A stretch of DNA of 64,000 nucleotides from Klebsiella grimontii (GTDB lineage Bacteria; Pseudomonadota; Gammaproteobacteria; Enterobacterales; Enterobacteriaceae): NCBI RefSeq assembly GCF_900200035.1, contig NZ_FZTC01000026.1, forward strand, positions 22,558 to 86,557, read 5' to 3'. The position numbers and the translations under genes are program-made. Shown here piece after piece: positions 42,947-51,243 of the stretch. How positions within the stretch are numbered: position 1 is the first letter of the stretch; each line of letters starts with the position of its first letter. Under the pieces are notes generated by a model. The model was given only the letters and a program-made list of their open reading frames with translations, ran no database searches and had not been told where the DNA came from.

Positions 42947-43973
42947 TGTAGCCCCCTTCATTTGCAGTGATACCTGCATCAACCTTATCGGTCGTCGGCA
43001 TGTCATATTCGCTGAGTTTTTTATCCATTATGTTCTGAAGAAGATAAGGATCCTGCTCATAACTCATCTTATTAACCGTCAGTACATCCCTGTCACCGAG
43101 GACATACTGTTTTTTAATATCGAGGGTATTCTGGAATGATGCTTCGTCCAACAGGTTCATTCCTCTTGCGGCCAGGATAATCGTGTTCTTTAACTCTTCT
43201 GCTGAGACCAGACCGGTACTTACTCTTGTTGCCTGGGATCCGTCATTTGACATCAGATAAACGGTAGGAACTTCCGTAATGGCATACTGTTTGATCATTT
43301 CCATAGTGGCACGACCATAACGAGGAAATATGCCGTTATGTAAAGGACGTCCATCAATACTAACTGGCATAATATCGATGTGATAATAGTTCTGCATGAA
43401 ATTGAGAATCTGACTTTGTTCATGACAGTACTGACAGGTGCTTTGGAAGAAGAAGAAAAGACCACTTTTCTGGAATATGGAAGAAAGCGCTTTTTGCTGA
43501 TTTTCCTCAAGTCCAGCGCGATGCGCATTTAATGCAACGGTCTCGGTTGGTTGACGCCTTTTTTCTGACATCATGGGATTATTAATGAAATAGTCTCTGG
43601 TTCGGTCAGAGAAGCGGGTGGCAATATCCATCATGAGTCGGTTAGCAGTATAATAGCGGGACAGATTCTCATCGGTTGGATTGTCCATCGCCGCAAAACG
43701 AAGATTCAGCAGGTTTTCTTTGAGCCAGCGTGAATCAAGTTTTAGTTCTTCATTTTGGTTATGGGAGGGAGAACCTGATAATGGTTGTTGGTCCTGTTGT
43801 TCTTCTTCCTCAACAGGTTCTTTGTCGTTATACCAGAAAAAGCCTTTTTTCAGTGACTGGCCTGAAACAAATGGTGTTGTTCCGGCATACTGAGTTTCGG
43901 CCACCGACGTTGTAGAAAGCACCAGCAATGAGCTAATGATGGTTTTCAGGATAAATTTTTTTGTGATCTGCAT
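42930..43973 (-). CDS. traF: Conjugal transfer protein TraF (thioredoxin-like)
   Basis: A 347-residue periplasmic protein with a signal peptide (ILKTIISSLLVLSTTSVA) and a thioredoxin-like domain from about residue 165, active site FFFQSTCQYCHEQS near 180, cis-Pro at ITEVPTVYLMS. Unlike F TraF, which lacks the CxxC pair, this one keeps CQYC and so may be redox-active, as in many IncHI/IncC-type TraF proteins. First gene of traF-traH-traG. Confidence 0.88.
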   Translation of the reverse strand: MQITKKFILKTIISSLLVLSTTSVAETQYAGTTPFVSGQSLKKGFFWYNDKEPVEEEEQQDQQPLSGSPSHNQNEELKLDSRWLKENLLNLRFAAMDNPTDENLSRYYTANRLMMDIATRFSDRTRDYFINNPMMSEKRRQPTETVALNAHRAGLEENQQKALSSIFQKSGLFFFFQSTCQYCHEQSQILNFMQNYYHIDIMPVSIDGRPLHNGIFPRYGRATMEMIKQYAITEVPTVYLMSNDGSQATRVSTGLVSAEELKNTIILAARGMNLLDEASFQNTLDIKKQYVLGDRDVLTVNKMSYEQDPYLLQNIMDKKLSEYDMPTTDKVDAGITANEGGYSGYLH

Positions 43974-44388
43974 ATGCTACCCCTTGATGGATAGCATTAT
44001 CATCCCATAAAAAAAAATCAGTTTTCCTGGATAACAGGGGTCTTTTTAAAAAGGAATGATTTTTCTTTCATGTTGTTCCCTGCTCACACATTAGGATGTT
44101 GCCGGAACTTTATGGCGCTCCACAGGAGGCGGGAGGAAACTGACTTTTTGCAACATCTCATAGTAACCACTTAATCCCCCTCTCACATCAGTTCAAAAAG
44201 ACTTTTATCACTTCTGATTTGTCGCGAAAAATTAAACTGAGAAATTTTGATTTTAGTGGGGGATATTCATTCTCTGTATCAGGCATGGGCAGTGCATCCT
44301 GAAGTCGAAGAATAAAGAAAAATCTTAAATGATAAAACACACATATGATTTATCAATGATAAGTATATCGTTAGCACGATTAATGGCG
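43974..44388. other. Intergenic region upstream of traF
   Basis: About 415 bp without a gene. It must contain the promoter of traF-traH-traG, and it may be bound by the regulators encoded just upstream. No copy of the 13-bp element was seen here. Confidence 0.5.
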
Positions 44389-44943
44389 TCAGGTTTTTTT
44401 AGCCAACGCAATCCGTGACACCGTTTCCTCTGCCTGTATAAGAAGAGTTAACTGGTGAGATAAATTGCAATTTCTTGTCGTGAGGATTTCCTCTATACGG
44501 GTCTTGCGGTCAGGATTTTTTATCATGCGTAAAAAGCGGGAAGGGCTTGAAAGGTATTCTGCTAAACGAATACTGACAGCTGCGGAACTGGAAGAAAACA
44601 AGGCATCAAGCTCTTTATCGAACCTGATTTTCCCCGATGGACAGGTTGCTCTTTTTAATGGTGTGAGCTCGTGAACGAGTTGGATGGTACTATCAGGAAA
44701 ATATCTTTTTAGATCTTCTGCTCTTAATGCCGTATGGACTACTGGCAGATATAAATAGGAAGCACAACGGACATTCAAATCTGGTGATAGTGTTCGTAAC
44801 CGATTATGGATGCAATCAGACATATGATAAAAGCCCCGAGCATCTGAAGGTGTTGTAATTCCAGTTGCCGAGAAAGATATATGACAGATTGTGCTTGCAG
44901 TGTGTAAAAGTTGATTTTCCATGACCTCATCATCACTTTTCAT
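44389..44943 (-). CDS. Possible FlhD-like transfer regulator (TrhR-like?)
   Basis: A 184-residue protein whose C-terminal third (ILTTRNCNLSHQLTLLIQAEETVSRIALAKKT) resembles the FlhD-type segment NLSYLLLAQRLI. Together with the FlhC-like gene whose end it overlaps, it fits the FlhDC-like master activators of large plasmids and ICEs (AcaCD, SetCD; TrhR/TrhY in R27). The start is uncertain: the open frame extends further upstream, and ATG at 44922 preceded by GAGG is an alternative. Confidence 0.45.
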   Translation of the reverse strand: MKSDDEVMENQLLHTASTICHISFSATGITTPSDARGFYHMSDCIHNRLRTLSPDLNVRCASYLYLPVVHTALRAEDLKRYFPDSTIQLVHELTPLKRATCPSGKIRFDKELDALFSSSSAAVSIRLAEYLSSPSRFLRMIKNPDRKTRIEEILTTRNCNLSHQLTLLIQAEETVSRIALAKKT

Positions 44944-45463
44944 CAAAGGGAACAACAGACTGTGAATAACGCATGATAGCGACTTTGCATTTTTTAGCAC
45001 TACATGTCGGACAGGAGTCAAAACCGGATGGTGAATGGATGTAGGGCTTGTTGCAGACAAGACAGAAATCTTTATAGTCTGCTTCAGACATCCCATTAAG
45101 AACATCGACGATTTTGTTGATTTTTAGTGGGTAGATATCAGGTGAATAACCCGTATCAATTAACAAATCAATTAATGCGTTGAAATCCATTTCTTTCGTT
45201 GATTCATCGGGTCTTTGTGGATCATAACCGAAAATATGAATAGCGTGATTGACGACGACATTAGAAAGTAGCATGGCATACTTATCTCCAAGCCATGATC
45301 CAACCCCCCGTCTTGAACTGGCCGTTCTGGAATACTCCAGCCTGTCCGCAATTTTACGACCATAGAGATGCGCTATTGTGTACTTATTGGCATCGAATTC
45401 TACTAATTTATACGCGCTTGCGATCTGGTTCAGGTAGCTGACTTCATTTTTCTTTATAGCCAT
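44933..45463 (-). CDS. FlhC-like transfer activator (TrhY/AcaC/SetC type)
   Basis: A 176-residue protein (MAIKKNEVSYLNQIASAYKLVEF..). A C-terminal four-Cys zinc site is visible (FCLVCNKPYIH.., SCPTCSAKKC), as in FlhC. The middle part (YSPDIYPLKINKIVDVLNGMSEADYKDF) fits the FlhC fold. It would act with the adjacent gene to activate the tra operons. A perfect 13-bp element lies 74 bp upstream of the start and may be where the gene is controlled. AGGAG precedes the ATG. Confidence 0.6.
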   Translation of the reverse strand: MAIKKNEVSYLNQIASAYKLVEFDANKYTIAHLYGRKIADRLEYSRTASSRRGVGSWLGDKYAMLLSNVVVNHAIHIFGYDPQRPDESTKEMDFNALIDLLIDTGYSPDIYPLKINKIVDVLNGMSEADYKDFCLVCNKPYIHSPSGFDSCPTCSAKKCKVAIMRYSQSVVPFDEK

Positions 45464-45536
45464 TATCCGCAATCTCCTAACATTGCTCCTGAGTTGGCAC
45501 AATGGCACGGTGAAGTTCCATACCCTGGCGGTTCTG

Positions 45537-45549
45537 AAAAGTTACTTTT
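45537..45549. repeat. 13-bp element, perfect
   Basis: AAAAGTTACTTTT, 74 bp upstream of the FlhC-like regulator. Confidence 0.85.
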
Positions 45550-45655
45550 TAACGATATTCTGTTTAACGTTTATCAATTTTTTTGCGAATGAACTGACCG
45601 TGCTTTGACATATCCTGGCGCACAACCTGTAAAGTCGACCTGATTCGTATAATCT

Positions 45656-46411
45656 TTAAAATGTTTTTAGCTTCTCAATTGATTCTTTTAAGCTAAATTC
45701 AATGCGCAGATTCTCAATATTTTCACGAGGTATAAAACCATCTAGAACATCAGACATTATCTCGTAGGCCCAAGCAAAGACTTTAACATCACGACGGCCA
45801 GAATCGTATTGAATGAAACGTGGAAACAAAACAACGTTTGTCACCTCAACAAAGGCGTTCATCTCTGTATCGGCCAGCATCTGAAAAGCGTCATTCGATA
45901 ACGATAGATAGGCGCGAACAAATGCCGGATTGAACCTAACGAGGTTCCACAGATTGACAAGGAAATTCATCTGTATTGAGACGATGTTTTTTCTAAACAA
46001 CTCCAGATCCGCAGGTTTATAGACATACTGCTTTCCGCTAAATAATTCGCATGACGCATTTGGTTTAAGCTCTGAACTGTCAAAAGGCCTGCCGTATGTT
46101 TCAAACTTCAGGTACTGAGAGTCGTCGCGAATTTGTTTTATCAGGTTATTCCAGGAAACTTGCTGTCCGTTTACTCGTGGTATTAACAGGCTGCCAGGCC
46201 GCTCCTCTGATTGCGCAATCCGATTAAGTCGGGAATCCGTAGTCGGATGAAAAAAACGCCCGAGAAGGATCTCTGGAATATAGCGATAGTCTGATGCCAG
46301 TTCACGTGGTAACACGGACATCAGTTTTTGCTGACTCCGTATTAACTGTAACTCCGAACGGAGAAAAGCTTTTACGACCGTGTCAGTCTGTACGTTGGGT
46401 TGTATGACCAT
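45656..46411 (-). CDS. Hypothetical protein beside oriT region
   Basis: A 251-residue soluble protein, mostly helical, with aromatic-rich stretches (IQMNFLVNLWNLVRFNPAFVRAYL; FPRFIQYDSGRRDVKVFAWAYEIM). No motif recognised. It is transcribed away from the hairpin-rich region and so shares it as a promoter region with the mobI-like gene. Its position suggests a regulatory or relaxosome role, which is only an inference. Confidence 0.6.
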   Translation of the reverse strand: MVIQPNVQTDTVVKAFLRSELQLIRSQQKLMSVLPRELASDYRYIPEILLGRFFHPTTDSRLNRIAQSEERPGSLLIPRVNGQQVSWNNLIKQIRDDSQYLKFETYGRPFDSSELKPNASCELFSGKQYVYKPADLELFRKNIVSIQMNFLVNLWNLVRFNPAFVRAYLSLSNDAFQMLADTEMNAFVEVTNVVLFPRFIQYDSGRRDVKVFAWAYEIMSDVLDGFIPRENIENLRIEFSLKESIEKLKTF

Positions 46412-46632
46412 ACGCTCTCCGGGCTCTTTCCAAGCATCTATATCTGCTATAGCGGTATGTGTTTTCCGTAAACATTATGATTATATCATAGCTATCCAGG
46501 CTAGAGAACAACAAAACTGGTACTAATATTATTAGATACTATCCATGATAAAGCCTCAAGGCAAGATAGAACGAATTGGCACTTATAACATTGGGCACTT
46601 TTTTTTAGAAATTCCTTAAAAAACCGACTTTT

Positions 46633-46665
46633 CATTAGTACTTTTTGGTGGAAAAGGTACTAATG
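46633..46665. repeat. oriT hairpin unit 1
   Basis: CATTAGTACTTTT / AAAAGGTACTAATG arms around TGGTGG; one extra base in the right arm. Confidence 0.75.
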
Positions 46666-46677
46666 AAAAAACTATGT

Positions 46678-46710
46678 CATTAGTACTTTTTTATGGAAAA
46701 AGTACTAATG
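46678..46710. repeat. oriT hairpin unit 2 (perfect)
   Basis: Perfect 14-bp arms CATTAGTACTTTTT / AAAAAGTACTAATG with a 5-nt loop (TATGG). Confidence 0.85.
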
Positions 46711-46734
46711 AAGCTCTGAAAATGGTTTATGGCT

Positions 46735-46767
46735 CATGAGTACTTTTTGTCAAAATAGTTACTTATG
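46735..46767. repeat. oriT hairpin unit 3 (degenerate)
   Basis: Same length as unit 2; left arm CATGAGTACTTTTT, right arm AATAGTTACTTATG with several changes. Unit starts are 45 and 57 bp apart. Confidence 0.6.
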
Positions 46768-46794
46768 TATAAGGGATACTATCAACACTCAGTT

Positions 46795-46807
46795 AAAAGT
46801 TACTTTT
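46795..46807. repeat. 13-bp element, perfect
   Basis: AAAAGTTACTTTT in the oriT region, upstream of the mobI-like gene. Confidence 0.85.
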
Positions 46808-46907
46808 TTCCTCTGCGTGCTCTGAAAACCTTCTGATTCAGGACATCTCGTCACAACGGAAACGCTCTGAGTGCCTTCATTTTGACGGCATCCTTCCCTG
46901 AGGGACC

Positions 46908-46920
46908 AAAAGTTACTTTT
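46908..46920. repeat. 13-bp element, perfect
   Basis: AAAAGTTACTTTT, 113 bp downstream of and in the same orientation as the copy at 46795. Confidence 0.85.
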
Positions 46921-47032
46921 TTCTCGGCTCAGTCTGTATAGAAAAAAATTTTAAAAAAACTAATAACCGGCTTGTTAGTTCAGAAAATCCGTTCCTGATT
47001 CCTGTATCTTTTTGGGCAGGAGGGAACTACGC

Positions 47033-47497
47033 ATGAATTCAGAAATTATTGCTCACCAGGAAACCGTCATTGGTAACGCTGTGCTCTATATCGAATTGCT
47101 GAAACAGGAAGCCACCCTTGTCCTAGATCAGTACTGGAATGTATGGAAAGCCAGGAACAAGTTGATATCAGATACAACCTACGCGAATGGAGGAAAATTC
47201 AATCCAGGCAGATTTGCACCAGTGATAAGAAAAGTGGGCTCATCCCAAAAAGTTACTATTTCCTGGAAAGATTTCTCCCCCAGGTTTAAAAATCGAATTG
47301 AACACTACGGGGTTCTCGTTAAACCTAAACTCGGCGGTTACAGTGTTAGCTGTTTTCCTAAAGCTCTGGACTGGGAGCTGGAGATGATTCAGGAAACAGA
47401 AAAGAAAATTATACCCATCCGCGAATTACTGCATGAGTACCATGAGCGCAGACTTGCGGACATCAAGCGTCTTGAAAAACTGAAGAGGTTATTATAA
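47033..47497 (+). CDS. MobI-like relaxosome accessory protein
   Basis: A 154-residue protein (MNSEIIAHQETVIGNAVLYIELLKQEATLVLDQYWNVW..). Size, helical ends and the central KVTISWKDFSPRFKNRIE..GGYSV block resemble MobI of IncC/SXT elements, which helps the relaxase act at the adjacent oriT. AGGAGGG is 8 nt before the ATG. The next gene starts at the stop codon (TAATG). It contains a decayed copy of the 13-bp element, read as KVTI. Confidence 0.65.
   Translation: MNSEIIAHQETVIGNAVLYIELLKQEATLVLDQYWNVWKARNKLISDTTYANGGKFNPGRFAPVIRKVGSSQKVTISWKDFSPRFKNRIEHYGVLVKPKLGGYSVSCFPKALDWELEMIQETEKKIIPIRELLHEYHERRLADIKRLEKLKRLL
47247..47259. repeat. 13-bp element, one mismatch
   Basis: AAAAGTTACTATT inside the mobI-like gene, read as KVTI. 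Confidence 0.5.
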
Positions 47498-48339
47498 TGG
47501 CTGAAAATACATCACAGAGAAACACTCCACGAACTCAGCGAAACGTGGGCAATAATCGCGCTTTGGGCATGGTCATCACAAAACTCAAACCGCTATCCAG
47601 CGTGTTTTATTTGCATTTCCATGAAAAGAACCGCGCCCGCCTTCGCCAGTTCAACGCGATCTCTAATGCAATTTATAATATCTTTCGCCTGGTCGAGTCA
47701 GACCCGACGACTGGCACAAAAGTTAATAAGTGGTTGACAGGCATCTATACTGAATTGTCAGGTAATGTAAACACCTACAAAGTGCAGATTGATAAAAGCC
47801 TTTCGAAAATTCCGGTGCAGGATTCGTCGTTTGACGGGTACAACTACGAGGAATTTGAAATTCGCTGGAATCATCCACTGACCTACAAGTTACTGGATAT
47901 TATCTCAACCATTAATGTCATGACGCGCCAGGCACACCAGTTGTGGTTATTCGGTGAAATCACCCAGCAGGTGCATGACCGTATTATCCTGCAGCTTTTA
48001 AGCTCCCTGCAGGCCGCCATGGATTCAATTACCAAAATACTTGACGCGGAGAACCGTGCTTCCGGTAAATACGATGCACTTCCATTCATCAAAAACATCA
48101 AACGTTTTAAATCTGTTGAGCTGTATATCGCCAGCCTCGAAACCAAAGTTCCGGATAATCCATCATCCGAAGCCATCACGAAGGGTCCTGAACCAGAACT
48201 GCCTGATGACCAGATGAATTCTGGTGTTGATGCAAGCAAAGCTGCGGTAAAAACGGAACAGACTGAAACCGCGTCAGTCAACCCGGAAAAGGCGGCTGGT
48301 AAAACAGGACCTTCCGTTGCTCCTGTCCCGGCACAATAA
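47497..48339 (+). CDS. TraJ-like (IncHI sense) relaxosome-operon protein
   Basis: A 280-residue protein, helical in the first 210 residues (PLTYKLLDIISTINVMTRQAHQLWLFGEITQQVHDR) with a low-complexity Pro/Ala/Glu tail. It overlaps the mobI-like gene by one base and precedes traI by 15 bp, so it is part of the relaxase operon. No motif identifies a biochemical role. It may correspond to an IncHI transfer protein needed for DNA processing, by position only. Confidence 0.55.
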   Translation: MAENTSQRNTPRTQRNVGNNRALGMVITKLKPLSSVFYLHFHEKNRARLRQFNAISNAIYNIFRLVESDPTTGTKVNKWLTGIYTELSGNVNTYKVQIDKSLSKIPVQDSSFDGYNYEEFEIRWNHPLTYKLLDIISTINVMTRQAHQLWLFGEITQQVHDRIILQLLSSLQAAMDSITKILDAENRASGKYDALPFIKNIKRFKSVELYIASLETKVPDNPSSEAITKGPEPELPDDQMNSGVDASKAAVKTEQTETASVNPEKAAGKTGPSVAPVPAQ

Positions 48340-48354
48340 AGCAAACAGGTTGAT

Positions 48355-51243
48355 ATGAGTATTATATCCAGTTTATTCATGAAAATTAGGGTCGCCCTCT
48401 TCGGAGGGCCTGACTATGAAATTGTCTATGATACGGATGATGAGTATGACATACCGCACACGCCTAATAAGGACGTGCAAAACTACCTCGACTATCCAAG
48501 TAAGCCAACGGGTATAACACTCTATTCAGAGCGTGAGATTCTGTCTGTCCATGCTAATCGGTTGCAGGAAATCAATATGTATATCGGTCTCCCTAATTCT
48601 GACCTGAGCGATGAAGCATATACATTCACGAACCTGATTATCAAACCACTGATGGAATTTACGCGCTGGATCCACCTTCTACCCGCCTCAGAGAATCATC
48701 ACCATGCAGGTACGGGGGGGTTATTAACACACAGTCTGGAGACGGCTTTTCTGGCTTTAAAATTCGCGTACAGTACTGAACTTAGCCCTATTGGTTTACA
48801 GGATGAAGAGCAGGTACGTAAACGGCGGTACCTTTATGCTGCGTTTATTTGTGGTCTGTTACATGACGCAGGAAAAATATTTGACGTTGACGTTATTTCT
48901 TCAACTCCAGGGGTTAACAGTACGTGGCGTCCACTTTCAGCCAGCCTGATGGACTGGGCTAATACGAATCGTATTATGTCTTATGAAGTAATATGGCGCA
49001 AAAGAACTGCGAATGACCACTCTGTACGGGCTCCCGTTTTTTTAGAACGTTGCCTGAACGATACCTGCCTGAATTACCTGAGTGACGTCGTCAAAGAACG
49101 AATGTACGATAAAATGCTTGCCTCCCTAGGTAATTACACTACCAGCGATGATTTTATATCCCGTTGCATGAGGACCGCCGACTGGCATTCTACCGGTACC
49201 GACACAAGTTATCGTTATGATAAGCAATCCGGCATTCGTGCATCCGATACCGCAGCTCGTGCCATTTCAATTATAAAAGATAATATTAGTGCGCTTAACA
49301 TCAACGGCTTCGATTCATCACCTACACTCGCCGGGCAGAATGGTCCCTCTCCCGTTCATATTATGATTATCGGAGGGGCTGTTTACATCAATGAACACAC
49401 AGCCCTTGATTACATACTGAATCAGTTCAAAAAACTGGGTGTTAATTTCCCGGACGGCGAGATTGGTCGAAAATCACTGACGGATTTATTAGTGAATGGC
49501 GGCTATATAGAACCATACGGAGATCAACGCATTGCTCACTTTTTCCATCGCGGTGAATTTACTGAGATGGACATTCAACGAATGTTTAGTGACGGCATCA
49601 AAGGCCTGAGCTGGTACTCGCTTTTAAAAATAAAATGGGTAGGTTTCCTGTTTAAATACGATGTCATCCCAGAGAATCTTCCGGGGATATTTAGTATCAA
49701 TGACACGAACGATTATGTGTATGTCGACCGTAAAGGTAATGACACGATTTACACTCGCCCGATCTCAATTGGTATCAAATCAATTCGGCTTGGTAATGGT
49801 AATCTTACTGATGAGCCTGTTACACCGGATGATGCACCACAACCTGATTCAAAACCAGCTGAACAATCTGAGAATGCGCAGGAAATGGCAGTCAGCATTG
49901 ATCAAGATAATTCCGTCTCAGACGAAGAGAACAGCACTAACCCTCAGGTTTCAAGTGAGGAAGTGGAAACTCAGCAGAAAGAAAACAAACAAAAAAACAC
50001 CAGCAAGAAACAGAAGAAGAAGGAAGCAATTACAAAGGAAGAATACATAACCCGTCTACAGCATCAGTTTAATAACAATGCGATTACGCCGTCTGAAATG
50101 GCACTAATTGATGGTCTGCTGCACGTCTCCGACAGTTACATTCGGTCTATTGCCCCCCTTGATGATACTAAGTTAATGGAGTCTGAGCTCTTTACACTCT
50201 CGCTCAGAATCGGGAGTATTAATGAAGAATTTAGTGTCCCGGCCAATGACGGAAAACGATATACCCAGCTCAGTAATGAGGTTTCGCTTATTCAGCTACG
50301 TCATCAACCCGATGTAAAATCTGTTGAGATGCTGCCTCTGCTTTCCTCAGATTTATTTGGTGGTGTGACACCGGATGAGACTGCATCAGCATTTAATTTA
50401 TCGGTATTAAAAACCGATGTTTATCCTGAGCCACTTCCTCCTGAACGTTATGAAAAAGAGCTGCCCGTGGCTACAGATAGTCAATTTGAGCCGTCTGATA
50501 TACCACCATCTGAATACCCTGACATTCAGACAGATGACGCGGACCAGTCATGGGGGGATTACGATATGTACTCACAGGATGACAGCGCTATTCAGATGAG
50601 GGGGGAACTGCCTGATGTGTCAACTGACATCCATGGAGCGGGTGAACTTACGAAAAACCGGCAACTCCTTGAATCTGTAACGGGTAATTCTACGGATTCC
50701 ACGGTTGTTGATGCGGCCGATGAGCAGGAACAGGAAGGCTTCAGTGAAATCAATCGTGGTTTTGAAGAGCTGTTTGCACGACAGGATCATATTATTACGG
50801 ACCCGGCGATTGTCATTACAGAAAATATTGAGGAAGCTGAATTACTTCCATTGCCAACAGATGAGGTTGCTGGTGCAACTGACAGCGATACCCTTCAATC
50901 TGATATTGATACGATCATCACACTCCTAAATAAAATCAGACTGAATAACACCTCAATTACGGTCAGACAATTGCTGCTTACTGTCGTGGTGACCGATATC
51001 AACTTTTGCCTCCGGCTTCGAATCACTGAAGATATCGCTTCATGGGGGTTTGATCAGGATGAGTTAGCAAAACTCCGCTCTGCTTTTTCTCAATTCCCTA
51101 TTGCTAAGGTAAAGGTGGGGTTTGGTAGACCTATCCGACACTACATGATCCGCCTGAAAGACATTCAACAGGGCGCACAGCGCAACAATATCTTTTATGA
51201 CGAATTTATTGCTTTCTTTAATCACCAGGAGGAGGGGTTATGA
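48355..51243 (+). CDS. traI: MOBH-type conjugative relaxase TraI
   Basis: A 962-residue relaxase that nicks oriT and leads the transferred strand. The MOBH/TraI_2 domain carries an HD-type metal site: ENHHHAGTGGLLTHSLETAF near residue 117 and FICGLLHDAGKIF near 168. A long acidic linker (about 490-830, rich in Asp, Glu, Gln and Lys) joins it to the C-terminal TraI_2_C domain (WGFDQDELAKLRSAFSQFP.., GFGRPIRHYMIRLKDIQ). The end overlaps traD by 4 bp. Confidence 0.92.
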   Translation: MSIISSLFMKIRVALFGGPDYEIVYDTDDEYDIPHTPNKDVQNYLDYPSKPTGITLYSEREILSVHANRLQEINMYIGLPNSDLSDEAYTFTNLIIKPLMEFTRWIHLLPASENHHHAGTGGLLTHSLETAFLALKFAYSTELSPIGLQDEEQVRKRRYLYAAFICGLLHDAGKIFDVDVISSTPGVNSTWRPLSASLMDWANTNRIMSYEVIWRKRTANDHSVRAPVFLERCLNDTCLNYLSDVVKERMYDKMLASLGNYTTSDDFISRCMRTADWHSTGTDTSYRYDKQSGIRASDTAARAISIIKDNISALNINGFDSSPTLAGQNGPSPVHIMIIGGAVYINEHTALDYILNQFKKLGVNFPDGEIGRKSLTDLLVNGGYIEPYGDQRIAHFFHRGEFTEMDIQRMFSDGIKGLSWYSLLKIKWVGFLFKYDVIPENLPGIFSINDTNDYVYVDRKGNDTIYTRPISIGIKSIRLGNGNLTDEPVTPDDAPQPDSKPAEQSENAQEMAVSIDQDNSVSDEENSTNPQVSSEEVETQQKENKQKNTSKKQKKKEAITKEEYITRLQHQFNNNAITPSEMALIDGLLHVSDSYIRSIAPLDDTKLMESELFTLSLRIGSINEEFSVPANDGKRYTQLSNEVSLIQLRHQPDVKSVEMLPLLSSDLFGGVTPDETASAFNLSVLKTDVYPEPLPPERYEKELPVATDSQFEPSDIPPSEYPDIQTDDADQSWGDYDMYSQDDSAIQMRGELPDVSTDIHGAGELTKNRQLLESVTGNSTDSTVVDAADEQEQEGFSEINRGFEELFARQDHIITDPAIVITENIEEAELLPLPTDEVAGATDSDTLQSDIDTIITLLNKIRLNNTSITVRQLLLTVVVTDINFCLRLRITEDIASWGFDQDELAKLRSAFSQFPIAKVKVGFGRPIRHYMIRLKDIQQGAQRNNIFYDEFIAFFNHQEEGL

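Larger units (their letters stand above)
46412..47032. other. oriT: Candidate origin of transfer (oriT) region
   Basis: A 620-bp gap between a divergent unknown gene and the mobI-like gene, directly upstream of the relaxase operon. In SXT/IncC elements oriT lies upstream of mobI. The gap holds three related 33-nt hairpin units, a TATGAT-TAT-ATCATA palindrome (46476-46490), an AACTAA..TTAGTT inverted repeat (46958-46980) and two perfect 13-bp elements. The nick site cannot be placed by eye. Confidence 0.65.
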
